64,000 nucleotides of DNA from the NCBI RefSeq assembly GCF_035582795.1, contig NC_134396.1, positions 34,672,183 to 34,736,182 of the forward strand, written 5' to 3'. Shown here in pieces: positions 1-13,800 of this stretch (position 1 is its first letter; each line of letters starts with the position of its first letter). Source of the DNA: Mycteria americana. Taxonomy: Eukaryota; Chordata; Aves; Ciconiiformes; Ciconiidae. Under the pieces are notes generated by a model that searched no databases, had not been told where the DNA came from, and worked only from the letters and a program-made list of their open reading frames with translations. Position numbers and translations under genes: made by a program.

Positions 1-3000
1 ATCCCATTTCCACTAAACAACTTCTGCTTTGCATTCAGGCTTCATCACATGGACTTGGAGCTCCCAGTCTACTAAACTGAGTGCTAATCCATGGGATGGA
101 TGGCATGGCTGGCTATTGCAGAGAGAAAAGAACTGAATCTATTTGGCCTATATCCAACCCAAGATTTCTGAAACTAAGAGTATTTACCCTTGCACTCTCA
201 GCATTTTTCTTTTTTCTCCTTAGTCCATAAGTATTTTATTCTTCCATCTTGGCCAACTTTCTCTTTCTCCTTTCCTTTCAGGCTGTCCAAAGCGTATCTC
301 CTTATTGCTGCTTCAGTCCCCAGTGCCCACTCCATGTTTCACAAGTTTTTGTTCAATTGCTTACTATCAGAAGAACTTCTTTCTTTACACCAAGTTTTAT
401 ACCTCTTTGGATCTCTCAGTGTGCCTTACTGTGAAAATTCACCAACAATGACTCATTTTTTTTTTTTAACTTGATGTGCCTTTGGACTGCCCTGAGTTAG
501 ACATTGAGATTTTGTCGTTTGTTTTACACGTTTTGTGTGTGCTAAAGTGCCATGTCCTGTTACGGTATAATGCAAATAATAAATAACACTGTGCACTTGT
601 CATTATGCAATCATGAGCTTCCAAGAAAAGTATGATCAAGCTGTCTGATGATGACATAATGAAATAATTATTTCCTCCTTGCTTTAAGGAAAAGATTTAC
701 AGGCTCTACCAATACATCTTTGCTTGAGGAACATTGCCACCTAGCAACAAAGTATCTTCTCAGGCTTCTGGACAAAAGCTATAAAGAACTGCCCCAGCAG
801 CAGCTCTTAAAACGTTTTCAAATAGTTTTGGAAATTTTGTTTTTGTACTTTTGCCACTTAGCATGCAATGCCAGCTGGCATTCTGCAGAACAGAGGAAAA
901 TTGCTAGCTATTTAGTCTTGGAAGCAGACTTTAAAAGGCTACATACAGAAGTTTAAAAAAAAAAAAAAGACAAAATATTAAGTTGTTCCTTTAACACGTA
1001 CCATGCAGTAAGGGATAATGTGGAAGAACACCAACCAAGCAGGATATCTGCCAGACGCCCTCATAAAGCCAAGAGAAAATATCTGCTGCTCACTAACAGG
1101 GTAGAGCGCACAGCCCTTTTTTTTCTCCGTAATGCCTCTAAGAAAGCTAACACTGGCTACGGTGTGAGCGTGACAAAAGCTTGCAGTGTTACATCAGATT
1201 AAAAATTAGAATTAGTATACATTAAACAAACAACAAAAAAAATCCAAAGACCATATGGCCTAGAATGATACAGGAAGAAACACTGAGAACAAATTCAGCA
1301 AAGTGATGACTGGTGAAGAAGACATCGTTTGCCAAAGTGACAGAATTAGGTCTGTTTTGGGACTGTTCTCTAGAGCAGAGACATCTGGTATCTTACCAAA
1401 TCATTTCATATTTTTTAAGATCTAAAACAGTAATGGGAACTGTCTCTGACTGGAAAAGCAAGTAATGGTTATAGTCACAATTACAAACTATAGGACATTT
1501 TACATACAAATGAGAAATCTAGCCAAAGAGAAAACATAAAACACTACAGTAAAAATTCCAAGTCTTATTTTTTAATGCTTTAATGAGACAAGTAAATAGT
1601 TTTCATAATGTCAGAATGTTGTCAGAAGTGCTATGCAGGCAATGAGTGAACATGAATAAAAGAAACACAGCAAAAGGGCTTACTCCAAGACCTAAGCACC
1701 CAAAAATGTATGTTTTTACAAGCGTGTCATACATATTACATGCTTAAAAATATTTAAATACTACCTTAACTGTATGGATAGTTACTAAGAAACAAAATAA
1801 AGGTCTCATTATTGCTGAGTGAGTTGGGCTTCTATATACAGCAATGAATAAATGCAAGAAATGAAGAAAAGCTATTAAAAAATGTGTTGTATTAGTATCT
1901 TGTTAATCACTAAGAGTATAAATTGGCCTCTTTTCTAGTGCCCTGAATAAGTATTGTTAAGTCTTAACTGTGGCAAACTTTGATGCTCTAATACAGTTAT
2001 CTTCTGTCTTCTGTCATTTCTACATTGAATATGTGAGACAAGTGTAACTATCTGGAAGTCTGTGACCACAAAAGACTATGGAATACTTTTGAATGACAGG
2101 ATGATAATATGTTTTTTTAATCATTTGCAAAATAAGAGAGAGTGTAGTACATACCCCGTTCACATAATACTGTGGTTCAGGTTGAAGTGGTCATAGCTTG
2201 CGTGTATGGTTTTTTTCCTAGAAATCTAGAACAATTCTTGAATGACAGTATCTTATTAAATTTTTTAGCAACTGATCAATGATTCAAACCTTTATGTTAT
2301 TTTCAAAGCACACAGTGGCCATAAAAGAGGATTAATTCAGTTTGTAGGCTGTGGAAACCCTACAGATGAAAGACTGGAATGCAGAATAAGACATCAGCTG
2401 TACATTCATCATTACACATACTACAGCTGCCTACTGCATAAAGCCTGACTTTAGAGCCTACACAATGATTCATATACACAGAACACTTTTGACACTTCCT
2501 CAGTACCCAGCCCTTTTGGCAGATGTGTCGTGTACCAAAATTTTATTAAAAAAAAAAAAAGTAAAAAAAAAAAAATCTTAAACTTCAGAGGATTAAATAG
2601 AATGCAAAGCAAAACCAATGAAACAAATGTTGAGGAAAGGAATGCTTAGCATTATTTTTTAAAGAAAACAAAGTTTGGTAGGGAGCAACTTGCAGCAGGT
2701 TCTCTGCAATATTATGCATTTCAGCTTTGGAGATGTCTATTTACTGACACGACAAATTCCCTTTTAATTATAACTTAATTATGATCTATGCAGCCTGGAG
2801 TTTTAGAGATCTAGTGTGATTGTTTCAAGGCTCTATCCAACAAAGAACACGGATAATAGTTCTGAAATGCCACAAAATAACAAGAGCTATATTAACAGTC
2901 TAATCACTCTTCATCTTACTTTTATTTCAGGATTATTCTTGGTGCACAACACATGACTAATCAATTGCATACAGATAAGCTTCTTGCTTCATTTACATGG

Positions 3001-4500
3001 CAGTGACAGTGCTGCTGCGATTTAAAATTCCTCTTGAAATCCTAGTCTCTACAGTCGACAACATAATTGACACTGAAATTGACAACCAAAGGCAAGGCTG
3101 GAGTCTCCAGTGTATAATGTCTGCAAATACCAGATCTGTCCCTCCTGGAATCCTCACAGATGCTGTCTATTTTTCATAGCTTAAAATGCACAGAATTCCA
3201 AGTTACTACTTCTGAAATATCGTATCAAGCACGTTAGATTAATTTTCCAAAGAAAACAGGGACATGCCCAAAAATTCCACCCCTAAGTGATATTACAAGA
3301 TGTGGTTATCATCTTACACCTTTGATTTGTAGATAAAAGATGGTTTGTAGAGCAAGAGCAAAATCCTGACTGAGTGAAAAGACTGTCCAGAGAAGTGAGT
3401 AAAGTAAATTTAAAAAAAAGTACAAAAGTGATTATGGACATACGAATCAAAGAATTTCAAATGCATGCGGGCTAGCAGTGAAGTAGTCCCTACTTGTTAA
3501 CTCCCTAGCTGCTAAAAAGCGATTTAACTAACTAGCACAAACAGCAAATCTTTAAAAGGAAAGATCCTTCAGAATATTTTATTTTGCTTGAGTTTAGTCT
3601 GTGGCACCCAGAAGTGTGGACAAGCACCCGAAATATTTTGTCATACAGTCAAGAAATGAAAAACTGCTGTTGCCATTTGGCCGATTATGGTCCTATGTCC
3701 CTCGTCTTTTATGTTCAACTCACAAAACGTCATGGTGAAACAACTTGTACGGATGGTGACCTCCAGACTCACTGAAATAATTCTTGTTCTGGCACACTTG
3801 ATAATAGCACTCAGGCTACTTCAGTTGCTTCTCTTGTTAAAGACAGCATGTAATATTACATCTGCGTGAACATACAGTGTTCTCACAATGTTCTAGGGGC
3901 CTTAACCTGTTTAATTTCTCTGGAGTTTTCTCCGCTTTAGAGTTTAAATCCTGCTGCCTACAAGCAGACTAGAAGCATAACCATTTAAATAACCAAATCT
4001 CTCTTATTCGTCAATTCACAGTCATAATTTTCTTAAGCAGTTGCTGTCCCTATCTGCGAATGAACTGGAAATCCTAGGATCAGTGCACGGAGTACATTTG
4101 AGCCATTTTGCCTGAAATGGCGCACCTTGGAATGCTCTCCACGGAACGCTAGTGAGAAGTCTCTGACCCGAACTGAAGGCATGTCTGTGTAAGCCAAGCT
4201 AGCAAACTAATGAGAACTGTAGCTGTGAAAGAGGAATTTGTTTACTCGCCCTCAGACTGCCGAGACCAGCCGACTGCAGCTACCGCTGTAATTCAGAGCG
4301 TTTCCGTGTCCGCACAGCCCCTCGTGGCTGTGCTTTGCTGGCAGTAAAGCTGCGCAGTGTGCACAATGACATACCGAAGGACGGCATGTCTGCTTTCTTC
4401 TAGCGCTCCATTGAAAGGATTTTTCAGGAAGCAGTAGTTTCCGTTTAGCTGTAAAATTTTGTCTAAAACCTCCTGTCTAGCCGTGGTCTAAAGACACACT
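1..4500. other. Intergenic DNA upstream of CEP78
   Basis: This is AT-rich single-copy-looking sequence with no coding exon I can recognise. Open frames are short, and none resembles a known family. A 78-codon frame at 720-956 runs into a 14-base A-run (955-968) and could be a decayed retroposed fragment, but I cannot name it. A-rich runs lie around 2546-2575. In mammals the gene upstream of CEP78 is GNAQ, in divergent orientation; no GNAQ exon was recognised here. Confidence 0.6.
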
Positions 4501-4599
4501 ACGCTCGCGTGGGGATGAGGGAGAAAGGAATGTATTAAACCTTCCCTGCCGCCAGCAGGAGCGCTTACGCGGCAGTCATGACGAGAACAGCTAACTGTG

Positions 4600-5530
4600 C
4601 CTTGCCGATTCCCCGAGTGCCGGTCGGCCTCGGGCGGGAGCCAGGCAGGCCACCCCCCCGCAAGATGCACGGCTAGGGCCGGGGGCTGCCGGCACCGAGG
4701 AAGCGCAGCTCCCGCCGGCTGGCTGTGCCCGGCCTGCGGGGGCCGGCCCGCCCCGTCGCGGGGCCGCGTTCGGGCGGCGGCACCCGCCTGCACGGGAGGA
4801 GAGGGAGCGGGGAGGAGGCGGCAGGAACGCCGCGCCCCGCCAGGCCTCCCCGCCGCTGCCGGAGCCAGGCGGCTGCGGGGCCCGGCCGGCCAACGGCCAA
4901 TGAGCGCGCGCCCTCCCGGAGCGGGGCCGGCCGCGCGCTGGGGAGTGCCCCGCCCCTCGCGCGCAGGGGCGACGGCGACGGTGGCGAGCAGCGCCCGCCC
5001 CGCGCCGGCGGGGCGAGGCGGGGCGGCCCGGCCGTTGGGCGCGGCCATTTTGAACGTGTGAAGGGAGGAGGGCGGAGGCGCGGCAGCCAATCGGGCGCAG
5101 CCTGGCGCGCCAGCGGCGGTTGGGATCCCAGGGAAACGGCCGCGCGCGGTGAGCGGCGCAGCGCCGTGCGGAGGCGGGCGGGTGCTGTAACGGCTCGCGG
5201 CGGCCGGCGGGCTCGGGCGGAGGTGCGAGGTTACCGCCGAGGGCGGCGGCTCGCGGGCTTCGGGGTCGTGGCTGGGGCACGGGGGAGAAGGCGGGTAGCT
5301 CCTGCGCGGTCGTCGCCGTGGCGCCTCCGATGGAGGAGCGGGCCGGGGGCTGGTGGCCCAGCTGGGAGCCCGCAGGGGCTGGCCGAGGCCCCGTCCGGGC
5401 AGGTGGGACCGTTCGAGCGGGGTGGGGGGGTGGTATGGGGCGGGAGGGAGCGGGTGTCGCTGCTGCCCCCCCCGAGCGCTTCTCTCGCGTCCCCGTGGCT
5501 GATGGCGGTCAGCGCAGCCCCCAGTTCGTG
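4600..5530 (+). promoter_or_regulatory. CEP78: CpG island, presumed CEP78 promoter and first exon
   Basis: The base composition changes abruptly to very GC- and CpG-rich between AT-rich flanks. CCAAT boxes (NF-Y type) lie at 4897-4901 and 5087-5091, and a GCCATTTTG motif (YY1 type, often close to a start site) lies at 5044-5052. There is no TATA box. The coding exon that starts the protein lies 2.4 kb downstream behind a clear splice acceptor, so a non-coding first exon must start upstream. The best donor candidate is the GTGAGC at 5149, but others exist in the island (for example near 5223 and 5401). Long open frames on both strands here are a by-product of the high GC content. The island could also serve a divergent non-coding transcript. 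Confidence 0.75.
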
Positions 5531-7541
5531 CTGGTGTAATGGTGTACTTTGCTGGCGAAGCGGAGCAGTGAAGTAGTTCCCTGAGTTGGTGGCAATACTG
5601 AGTGGGTGAAACATAAAAAACCCTGTTTTGCCCCAGTTATAACCAGAGTTTTTTATTTGCGTATGTTAGGTGGATGCTGTATTATATACTTAAGTACAGT
5701 GGCCCGACAGGTCAAATAAAATGTGTTCAGCCTGAGCAGACCACCAGGCCTTGCTTAATAGAGTGTATAAGCAGAGACTAAACATGTAGTTAAGCTTCCT
5801 GTGTGCATCTTGCAGTTCCGGATGTAGGGCACGGTCATTGTTTCTGTGGTCGGTGGTCTTGTGTGGAACTTTTTTGCCCCCCTATAAATTTGCCCAGCTG
5901 TTTTTTGAATCGCTATAAACTTAGAGCTTCCTAAAACTGCTTAGCATGGAACTGGATTTCTCAGTTTTACTATGTCCTTTTTACTTTTCTTACTTTAATT
6001 TGTAACCAGCTAGTATCATCTCATGTCTTCTTGCTTCTGTATTGAAAGAGATAGTAAATACTTGTCCCCTGTGTTCACTCTCAGAGTCAGTCAAGACACT
6101 CTAGGGTTGTGTTGGATACACTAACTTCCATGCAGAAGAGTTCTAGTTTACACAGTTGTTTCTCAATTGGAAGTTATTGTGGGTCTGATTAGTTTGGCCC
6201 CTTTCCTTTCTACCTGCAAGTGGGTTAAACTTCAGTGCTAGGGCCAGGAGCTCCTTTCTTTACTTCAGTTAGAGGTGTGGTATTCAGGTGTTGCAACGAA
6301 AGCCACTGTGAAAGAATATTGCTTAAGCTCTGGAGGTAAAAGGCTAATATGTGCGCATAGAGGTAAAAGGCTAATATGTCGCATAGATACATCACCTGAA
6401 GTCAGTGGTGCTATACAACTGGTGGTCGCTTTCTGAAGCTGAAGTGTTGGATTATAATTTAGTCATTTCTGTTCCTGTGGCCACAGTGTGGTCATTATCT
6501 AATGCTAGTGAATCAGAGCTAAAATAAAAGAAATGAAAGGCCAACTATTACTAGAGTTTCTACTCCTGTTATTATTACAGCTTCAGTCATCTGAACACTA
6601 ATAATGTGATTATATTTTTCTAAATTATATTCTTACAAATGGCTGTCCTCGCATGCTTGTACACATCCAATAATTCTTGTCCCATGTTGACACAGAAGAA
6701 GTGTTTCAGAAGATCGGTTGAAGCTTGCTAATCTCTAACAATATTAAAAACGGTTTGCAGTGTGAACAATGTTTGATATCATGTTTGGGATGCTTAATGC
6801 TGTCTTGAGTAATAAATAAATAAATGGGTCCTCTAAATATACTGACAAATATTCCCGTGAGACCGTGGAATTACTTACTCTTAATAGCTGTGCCATAGCA
6901 GTATTTAGAGGTTCTACTTGGGAGTTAGTACTGTTTTGCTACATGAGTACTAATGTGTAACAAAAACTTATGCCTGAAAAGTGCTTTCCTAAATTTACTG
7001 GGATCAGTATATAAGGTATGCAGTAGCAAAAATATTTAGGAAAACACACTTTTTATTCTGTATTATGAGAATTTAGACTTTTGATTGAAGTAGCAGAGAA
7101 GCTCACAACTAGTTCTGTGTGGAGTAGTCATTTGTATCCCTTGATGTTGGGTCAGGGGGCATCCAAGCCTTTCAGGAGTCTGCACACCCTGACACTACAA
7201 AATTAAATTTTAAGAAGGAGACAAGAACTTTACAGTAGTTAGTGCTTGAACATTGGGCCTTTTGGGTTTTCGGTATACCTATTTGTGTAGGAGAATAAAA
7301 ATTCCGGTTTGTTGGGGGTTTTTTTTTTGACCCTCTTATTTATTCAGCTGTACTTACACAGGTAGTGAGCATCACAAGACATCAATGTTTTAGCTTCCAC
7401 ATCAAAGACATGTAAATGCTATACAATATGCATGAACATGTTCATGTTTTGGGTATGCATGTTGAATTGAGACTGTGTTGAGAAATCAATTATACATTGG
7501 AAAAAGCTTATCTTTTTTTTTTTTTTCCTCCTTTATTTTAG
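5149..7541 (+). other. CEP78: CEP78 5' UTR intron (inferred)
   Basis: This is non-coding sequence between the CpG island and the acceptor of the first coding exon (a long T-run ending TTTTAG at 7541). The intron start depends on which donor in the island is used. It contains a tandem 27-base duplication at 6334-6386. I recognise no interspersed repeat. Confidence 0.55.
6334..6386 (+). repeat. Two-copy tandem duplication of 27 bases
   Basis: A unit that begins AGGTAAAAGG and ends GCATAG occurs at 6334-6360 and again, one base shorter, at 6361-6386. The two copies are otherwise identical, so the duplication looks recent. Confidence 0.9.
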
Positions 7542-7818
7542 AGAGACATTTGTCATATAAAAGAAATGATTGAGTCGGTCAAAATAAGAAGACAGTGCAT
7601 GCTGGATTTCTACTCGCATTATGAACATCTTTGTGCTCTTCAAGGCTCTGTCCCACTGAAAGCTGTGAAGGCTAACCTGACTCAGGGTGCTCTCGATCTA
7701 ATTGTAGATCGCATCAAAGCTGCTGATTGGGCACCACTTCTGAATGCTATTAGGCATAATAAGACTCTGACTGCTATTGGAATAAGAAGTTTTCATCAAC
7801 AGGGTCTTGGAGAATCAG
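7542..7818 (+). CDS. CEP78: CEP78 first coding exon
   Basis: The acceptor is a long pyrimidine tract ending TTTTAG at 7541. The ATG at 7566 has G at -3 and starts a protein that aligns with the human N-terminus, which decides the start. The frame is open upstream to the acceptor, so an upstream coding exon is formally possible but has no support. The exon encodes residues 1-84 and ends in phase 1 inside a Gly codon; the donor is at 7819. Confidence 0.9.
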
Positions 7819-10800
7819 GTTTGTAGTGATGGCTATAAAAGATAAATATGTTGATGTATGCATGTTAGAATTTGTTGCATAAAACTTGTGTGATTGAGGA
7901 TGTAGGGGGAGGAATTATAATGCTGAAGGAATTATTTCTGTTTAAGAAAAGCAGCAAAAAAGCAAGGTGTGATTATGATTGCTTTTAAGTCAATAGGGAC
8001 TGGATTTTACTGATGTGTAATTTTTGTTGTTTACTAGGTGTTGAAAGATATAAAACTTACTTTAGAAGGAGAATTCCAGCAATTCGATCGAAAGACTTGA
8101 CTGGCCAACTATGCAAAGCTGTCAAAGGCTGTCTCAGTATATCAGATGTACTAAAAAATTTAGAACTGCAGGGTTTGCTTCTGAGAGAGAGAGATCTAAT
8201 ACTTTTAACAAAGGTGAGAATATATGGGTATACAAATAAATGGAAAATATACTTACAACGTAGAGAAGTAGCAACTAAATTTTGTAAATATTTGTCCCAG
8301 ACAAAGATGTTCCTCTCCTAAGATATCTTTGTTATCCATTGTGTGAATGATTCTGCTGAGACATTTACTATAACGTAGTCTTGCTGAACCTGTCAAAATC
8401 ACATAACCTTCCATTGCCCTGATTCATCTTTGGCTTTTAGGAAAGTTCTTAGCAGCGTGTCTGCCATGCGTTTGGGGCGTATAACTTCTGCTTGTGACTG
8501 AAACTACTATGCATGTACATGACAAAAGGAAAGTTGTGGGACACCACCAAGGAGATGAAAACAGGTCTTTGAGATGTGTTATTGGAACACTCTCCAGTTT
8601 GCTCATGAGTGGCTTCTAGGAAAGGAGGTTGCTGCTTGTTGCCCATGGCTACGGCTCCTCCTGTGCTAAAGACATGAACCAGCTTAAACTGAGCTTTAAG
8701 GTTCACTTGTTTTGACCTTTCTCTGAACCCCCTGGAGTTTCTTGTAGGGAGCACAGAGAGTTCTGAGCAGTTTGGGTGACCTGGTCTCTTCTCTGTTTGT
8801 GTTTTTGCTTTTCAAGCCAGTTAACAAACATTGTTTTTATTCTGAAGGGCTTGGCTACAGCTTCATCTCTGGAGAGTGTCTCTTTAGCCCACTGTCCAAT
8901 TGGAGATGGAGGATTAGAAAGTAAGTTCAGAATCAAAAATGTGTAAATATACTTATCTCTTTTTTTAGTCCTTTAAACAGGTAGGTAAATTTTTCAGTAT
9001 TTCCATTCCTGTTTTAAATTTCTCTATAGTGATTAAAATAACAATCTTCACTTTATACTACATGACTTAACAACTTTTAAAGACTTGAATTTCTTCACTT
9101 GATGCTAGTATATAGCCATACTACTTTAATGATGTTTATATGTTCATTTAAAACAGTCATAATATTTGTTTGAGGTTAACTCTTTCTTTATTTGTTCATG
9201 TTTACATAAGTAAACTGAAATAAAATATATTCTAGCTTGTTCAGATAGTCTTTGCTAAACACTTGCTCTAGAGATATATAATCTTAGAACCCTTTAAATG
9301 TATTTAAAATATACTTTGTTATATATAATATATGTATATATTAAAAATATAATTTCAACACTAGTTCTTTGTCAAAGCTTTTGCCTAGAAAAGCTAATTC
9401 AGCTTCTTGATATGGCAGTGAAAAAGTGTGTTCTGATAATCTGGCTGTGGTGTATGTAGACAACATGCATGCTTTTGTTTTCTTCAGCAATCTGTCAGAG
9501 TGTAAAGAATTCAGCTACTATCCGATATGTAAACTTCACAGGATGTAGCCTCACATGGCGAGGGGCAGAACATATAGCAAATGTATTAAAGGTAATTTAA
9601 TCCCCTTTCTTAGAACCGAATGTTCACAAGAACTTAAATACATTTGTGTTTTTTTTCTTTTACTTTCAAGCTCTAAATCCATTAAAGCACTTTGTGAGCA
9701 GCATATGTGAATACTGAAGTTAAGTATGTGAATAGTCCTTCTGAAATTTTTGACTTTGTACGCCAAAAGTAGCTTAGTTTACTGGTGTGGGATTTAAATA
9801 CGGTATTTCTTAGTAAAAGTAAGTTAAACAAATAACAGTTCACACTGCATTTTCTTTAAATGAGGATTAGGGCCGTAAATGTCTGACACCTGTTTTGGGT
9901 AGTGCTTCTTTCATTGTCACAAATGTCTTAAGTATTCTTAAGCATTGGGTAAGAATAATTAAGTTTACAGTTTAGAAGGTCCTAATTAACTGATTAGTAA
10001 GCTTGTGACTAGTACGGTATTGTAATTAATGTTAACATTGGTTTGCATGAAACCACATAATTTCCTAGTGTGTGTTTCCCATTCAAGATGCGTTGAAAGT
10101 GTCTGTCTCCCAAAATAAGGTAACAAGGCGTTTTGTAGCCATATTTAATAATTTGCATTGCAAATTGGATGATCAGAACAAACATGACTTAATTCTAATG
10201 TTTAAAAATGACTTGTATATCTTGAACTCAGGAATGGTATAACTGTTTCTTATATCAGCACTCAAGCCATTAAACATCAGTTACAAACAAAAATAATTTG
10301 TGATCTTCTTGTCATCAATAGTGGCTTTGCCTTTGCACTTGGTAACAGCTTTTTTGTTTGCAAAGCACCAGGCAATGAAAAGACATGGTGAAGCTTGGGC
10401 TGAAAGCCTACGTTACAGGAGACCTGACCTTGACTATATGACTGGCTTGAGGCGGATTACTTTCAACTGTAACATGCTTGTTGGAGATAGAGGAGCAAGT
10501 GCCTTTGCCGACTGCCTAGGAGAGGACCTTTGGCTAAAAGGTATTGTGAAATATTGACTCTTAAGATACAGTAGTGGCAGGCAGAAAACTTAAAATTGTC
10601 AGTTGTAGCAAATGTAGCCACAAGAGTAACTCACTGTTTAGCTAGGAAAGAGTAATCTTTTTTCAAAAGAAATCTCTCTTCCTTTTTTTGAATTGTCAGA
10701 GTGTCTGAATACTGTTGTGTCATCTAGTATTGTCCTCTAGTATTTTGGAGAAGTAATTTGTTCTACAGTGTATCTGTACAAAATGACTAGCGTTGGTGGT

Positions 10801-13800
10801 CTAAGTCATACCATTCTTTACATGGAATCAAATACTTACCTGTTGAAATTGTTTTATAGTTTGAGGCAGGTGTACAGATAACATGCATACTGATGGAAGA
10901 GGATCAGATTAGAGAATACTTAAGCAAACTGGACATACAGAAGTCCATAGGCCCTGATGGGATGCATCCACAAGTGATGTGGGAGCTGGCTGATGTTGTT
11001 TTGAGGCCACTCTCAATAATCTTTGAAGGATCATGGTCATTGGGAGGGGTGCCTGAGGACTGGAAGATAGCAAATGTCACTCCTGTCTTCAAGATGGCTG
11101 GGAAGAAAGACTCACGGAACTACAGGCCAGTCAGCCTTACTTGGATCCCTGGGAGGGTGGGGATGTGCTGCCGTCCAGAGGTACCTCAACAGGCTGGAGA
11201 AATGGGCTGATGGGAACCCCATGAAGCTTAACAAAAGGAAGCACAAAGTCCTGCACCAGGGCAGGAATAATTCCATATACCAGAGCATGCTGGGAGCTGT
11301 GTGGCTGGAAAGCAGCTTTGCAGAAAGGGTCCTGGAGGTCCTGGTGGACAACAACCTGACCATGAGCCATCAAAGTGCCTTTGTGGCAAAGAAAGCTAAT
11401 GATGTCCCGGGCAGCATTAGTCAGAGACTTGTGAGCAGGTTGAGGGAGGTGATTCTTCCCCTCTACTCAGCACTGGTGAGGCCAGACCAGGGCTCCCCTG
11501 TACAGGAGAGAGCTGGAGCTACTGGAGAGAGTCCAGCAAAGGGCCACCAAGATGATGAAAGGACTAAAGCAACTGTTATTACAGGAAAGGCTGAGGGAGC
11601 TGGGACTGTTTAGCCTGGAGAAGAGAAGGCTCAGGGTGGGTCCCATTAAAGGCATACAAATACCTGAAGGGAGGCTGTAAAGAAGATGGAGCCAGGCTCT
11701 TTCCTGTGGTGCCTGGTGACAGGGCAAGAGGAAGTGGGCATAGACTGAAACACTGGAAGTTCCTGCTGAACATGGGGAAACACTTTCTTACTGTGAGGGT
11801 GACCAAACACTGGCACAGGTTGCCCACAGTGGTTGTAGAGTCTTCATCCTTGGAGGTTTTTAGCAGGTGCTGAATTGTACCAGATATTGACTACAGGTTA
11901 CACCACTGAATATTTTTTTTTTTTTTACCTCCTTAAACATTTTAGCACTTGATTTGCAGCAGTGTGGAATATCCAATGAAGGAGCAAGGTCATTATTAGA
12001 TGCTCTTCAAACTAATACAACATTAGTGGTACTTGACATAAGAAAAAATCCGTTAATTGGTATGTATCAGTATCTATCTTTGTCCTCCTTGGGTGGGTTT
12101 TTTTTTTTTTAGTTTTTTGTTTTTGGTTGGTTGGTTGGGTTTTTTTCAGTAACTGGGGGGAAAAATAAATGGCTTTTAGGGAAAAAACCTGCAACACTAT
12201 TTTGCTAAACATTTTTAAAATGGGGGAAGGGAGCAGGGTAGGTGATGTGTACTGCTTATTCATTGGTCTGTTTGTATAAATAATTGTCTCATACAGGAAA
12301 TTCTTAATAAGTTATCTTATTTCATTCTAGATCATGTTATGATGAAAAACATTATTGAAAGAGTTCTTATGAATGGAAATAGTGCTAATTTGGAGGTATG
12401 TGTTGGGCATTTTGGAGTGAGTTTGGGGTTTTCTTTGTAGCTGCCATTGCTTTTTTTTTTAAAGGACAACTTTGTTCAGAATGAATCTAAAACAGCTATT
12501 CTAGTTATAAACAGAAGTCTGTTAAGCAGTTCAAAAAACAAACAAAAAACCACTATGAAGGGAAAACCTAAAAATGCTAGCAGCAACATGATATCATATT
12601 GGGCATTTTATATGTTTTCTTACGTAATTTAAGATGTAACGTAATAAAACCAGGATATCCATTTAATGAAAAGAAAAATGGAAATGTGTGTGTATACTTG
12701 GGCATTACCATAGAACATTAAGTAACTATTGCTACTGGACTGCTGGAAGGCTTTCTACTTCATGTGTCTTTCTTGTTAACATGGTAATAATAACTTTTCA
12801 TTGAAAAGTAAAGGAAATCATAACTTAAAATTTAAAACTTAATTTATTTTGAAACTTATTTTTTTTGTTAATAGTTTACATAGTTAAGATTTTTTCTTTT
12901 AAGTTACTCCAGACTATTCTTTCTGATACTAACCATGTAAGAAACCAGAGTTTAGTTAAAGTACAGTACTCCTTGCCATCTTTATCTAATAGTCCATAGA
13001 GAGTTCACAGTAACGTGCATAAACTGAATATCTGGACCATTTATGATTAGATATACTATTTAAATACTGTGTCTTTTGTTTATAACACAGAAAGGAGATT
13101 CAGTTCCCAAAGGAGACAGCAAACAAATGAGTGTACTCGTGTTTTCACAGAGCTGCAACAATCCCAACAATTGTTCTGGAACTTACTGCTCTTTTGGTTT
13201 TGAAAAGGCTTAAAATTCAGAGCTGTGGATCTGTAGGGAGTATCTAATAAACTGAGAATTTTGTGTGTAGAATTCCTTGAGGATTAATACAGTTCCGTAC
13301 TTCAATCTCTTAAAGACTTTTTTGGAGAAATTGAGGTTGGTTATGAAGGAGTACTCTTTCTCCTTAGCAGATGCAGTCAACACTTGCAAAATGTTGCAGG
13401 CATCACATGAAAATAGCATCTGCCTGGAGATGCTCAAGATAATTCAAAAGTTGAACCATGAAAAGAAGCAACTCTCTGGGGAATCTCACACAGACTAAGA
13501 GATCACTGAACTCAAGACATGTGTTTTATATTCATCCAGTAGTGCAGTATCTTAAGTCTTACTGGTGATGCTAGTAATTCTTCATGCCTTGTTAACAATA
13601 TGAATGAAAAAGGACTGACCACCAGCTTGCTAAGTAGCTTTGCTTCTTCCACAAATAAAAACAGCCTAGATCCTTTATTTTGTAAGCTCTGTGAGCAGGC
13701 TGTTGTAAATAACATTTGCTACTTATCATGGGAACAGTGCAGACACTCAAAAAGGGATAATCCACCAGTTTAGCAAGATGGACGCAAACATTTGATATTA

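Noticed and set aside
720-968. A 78-codon frame followed by a 14-base A-run, considered as a processed pseudogene
   Set aside because: No similarity recognised, no poly(A) signal before the A-run and no visible target-site duplication. It is noted in the intergenic entry only.
4488-5614. Several long open frames on both strands (up to 283 codons) across the CEP78 CpG island
   Set aside because: GC-rich sequence lacks stop codons by composition. The products are Ala/Gly/Pro/Arg-rich, overlap each other on both strands and match no family.
11074-11613. A 179-codon ORF in a CEP78 intron
   Set aside because: It is the C-terminal part of a broken CR1 ORF2, not a host gene.
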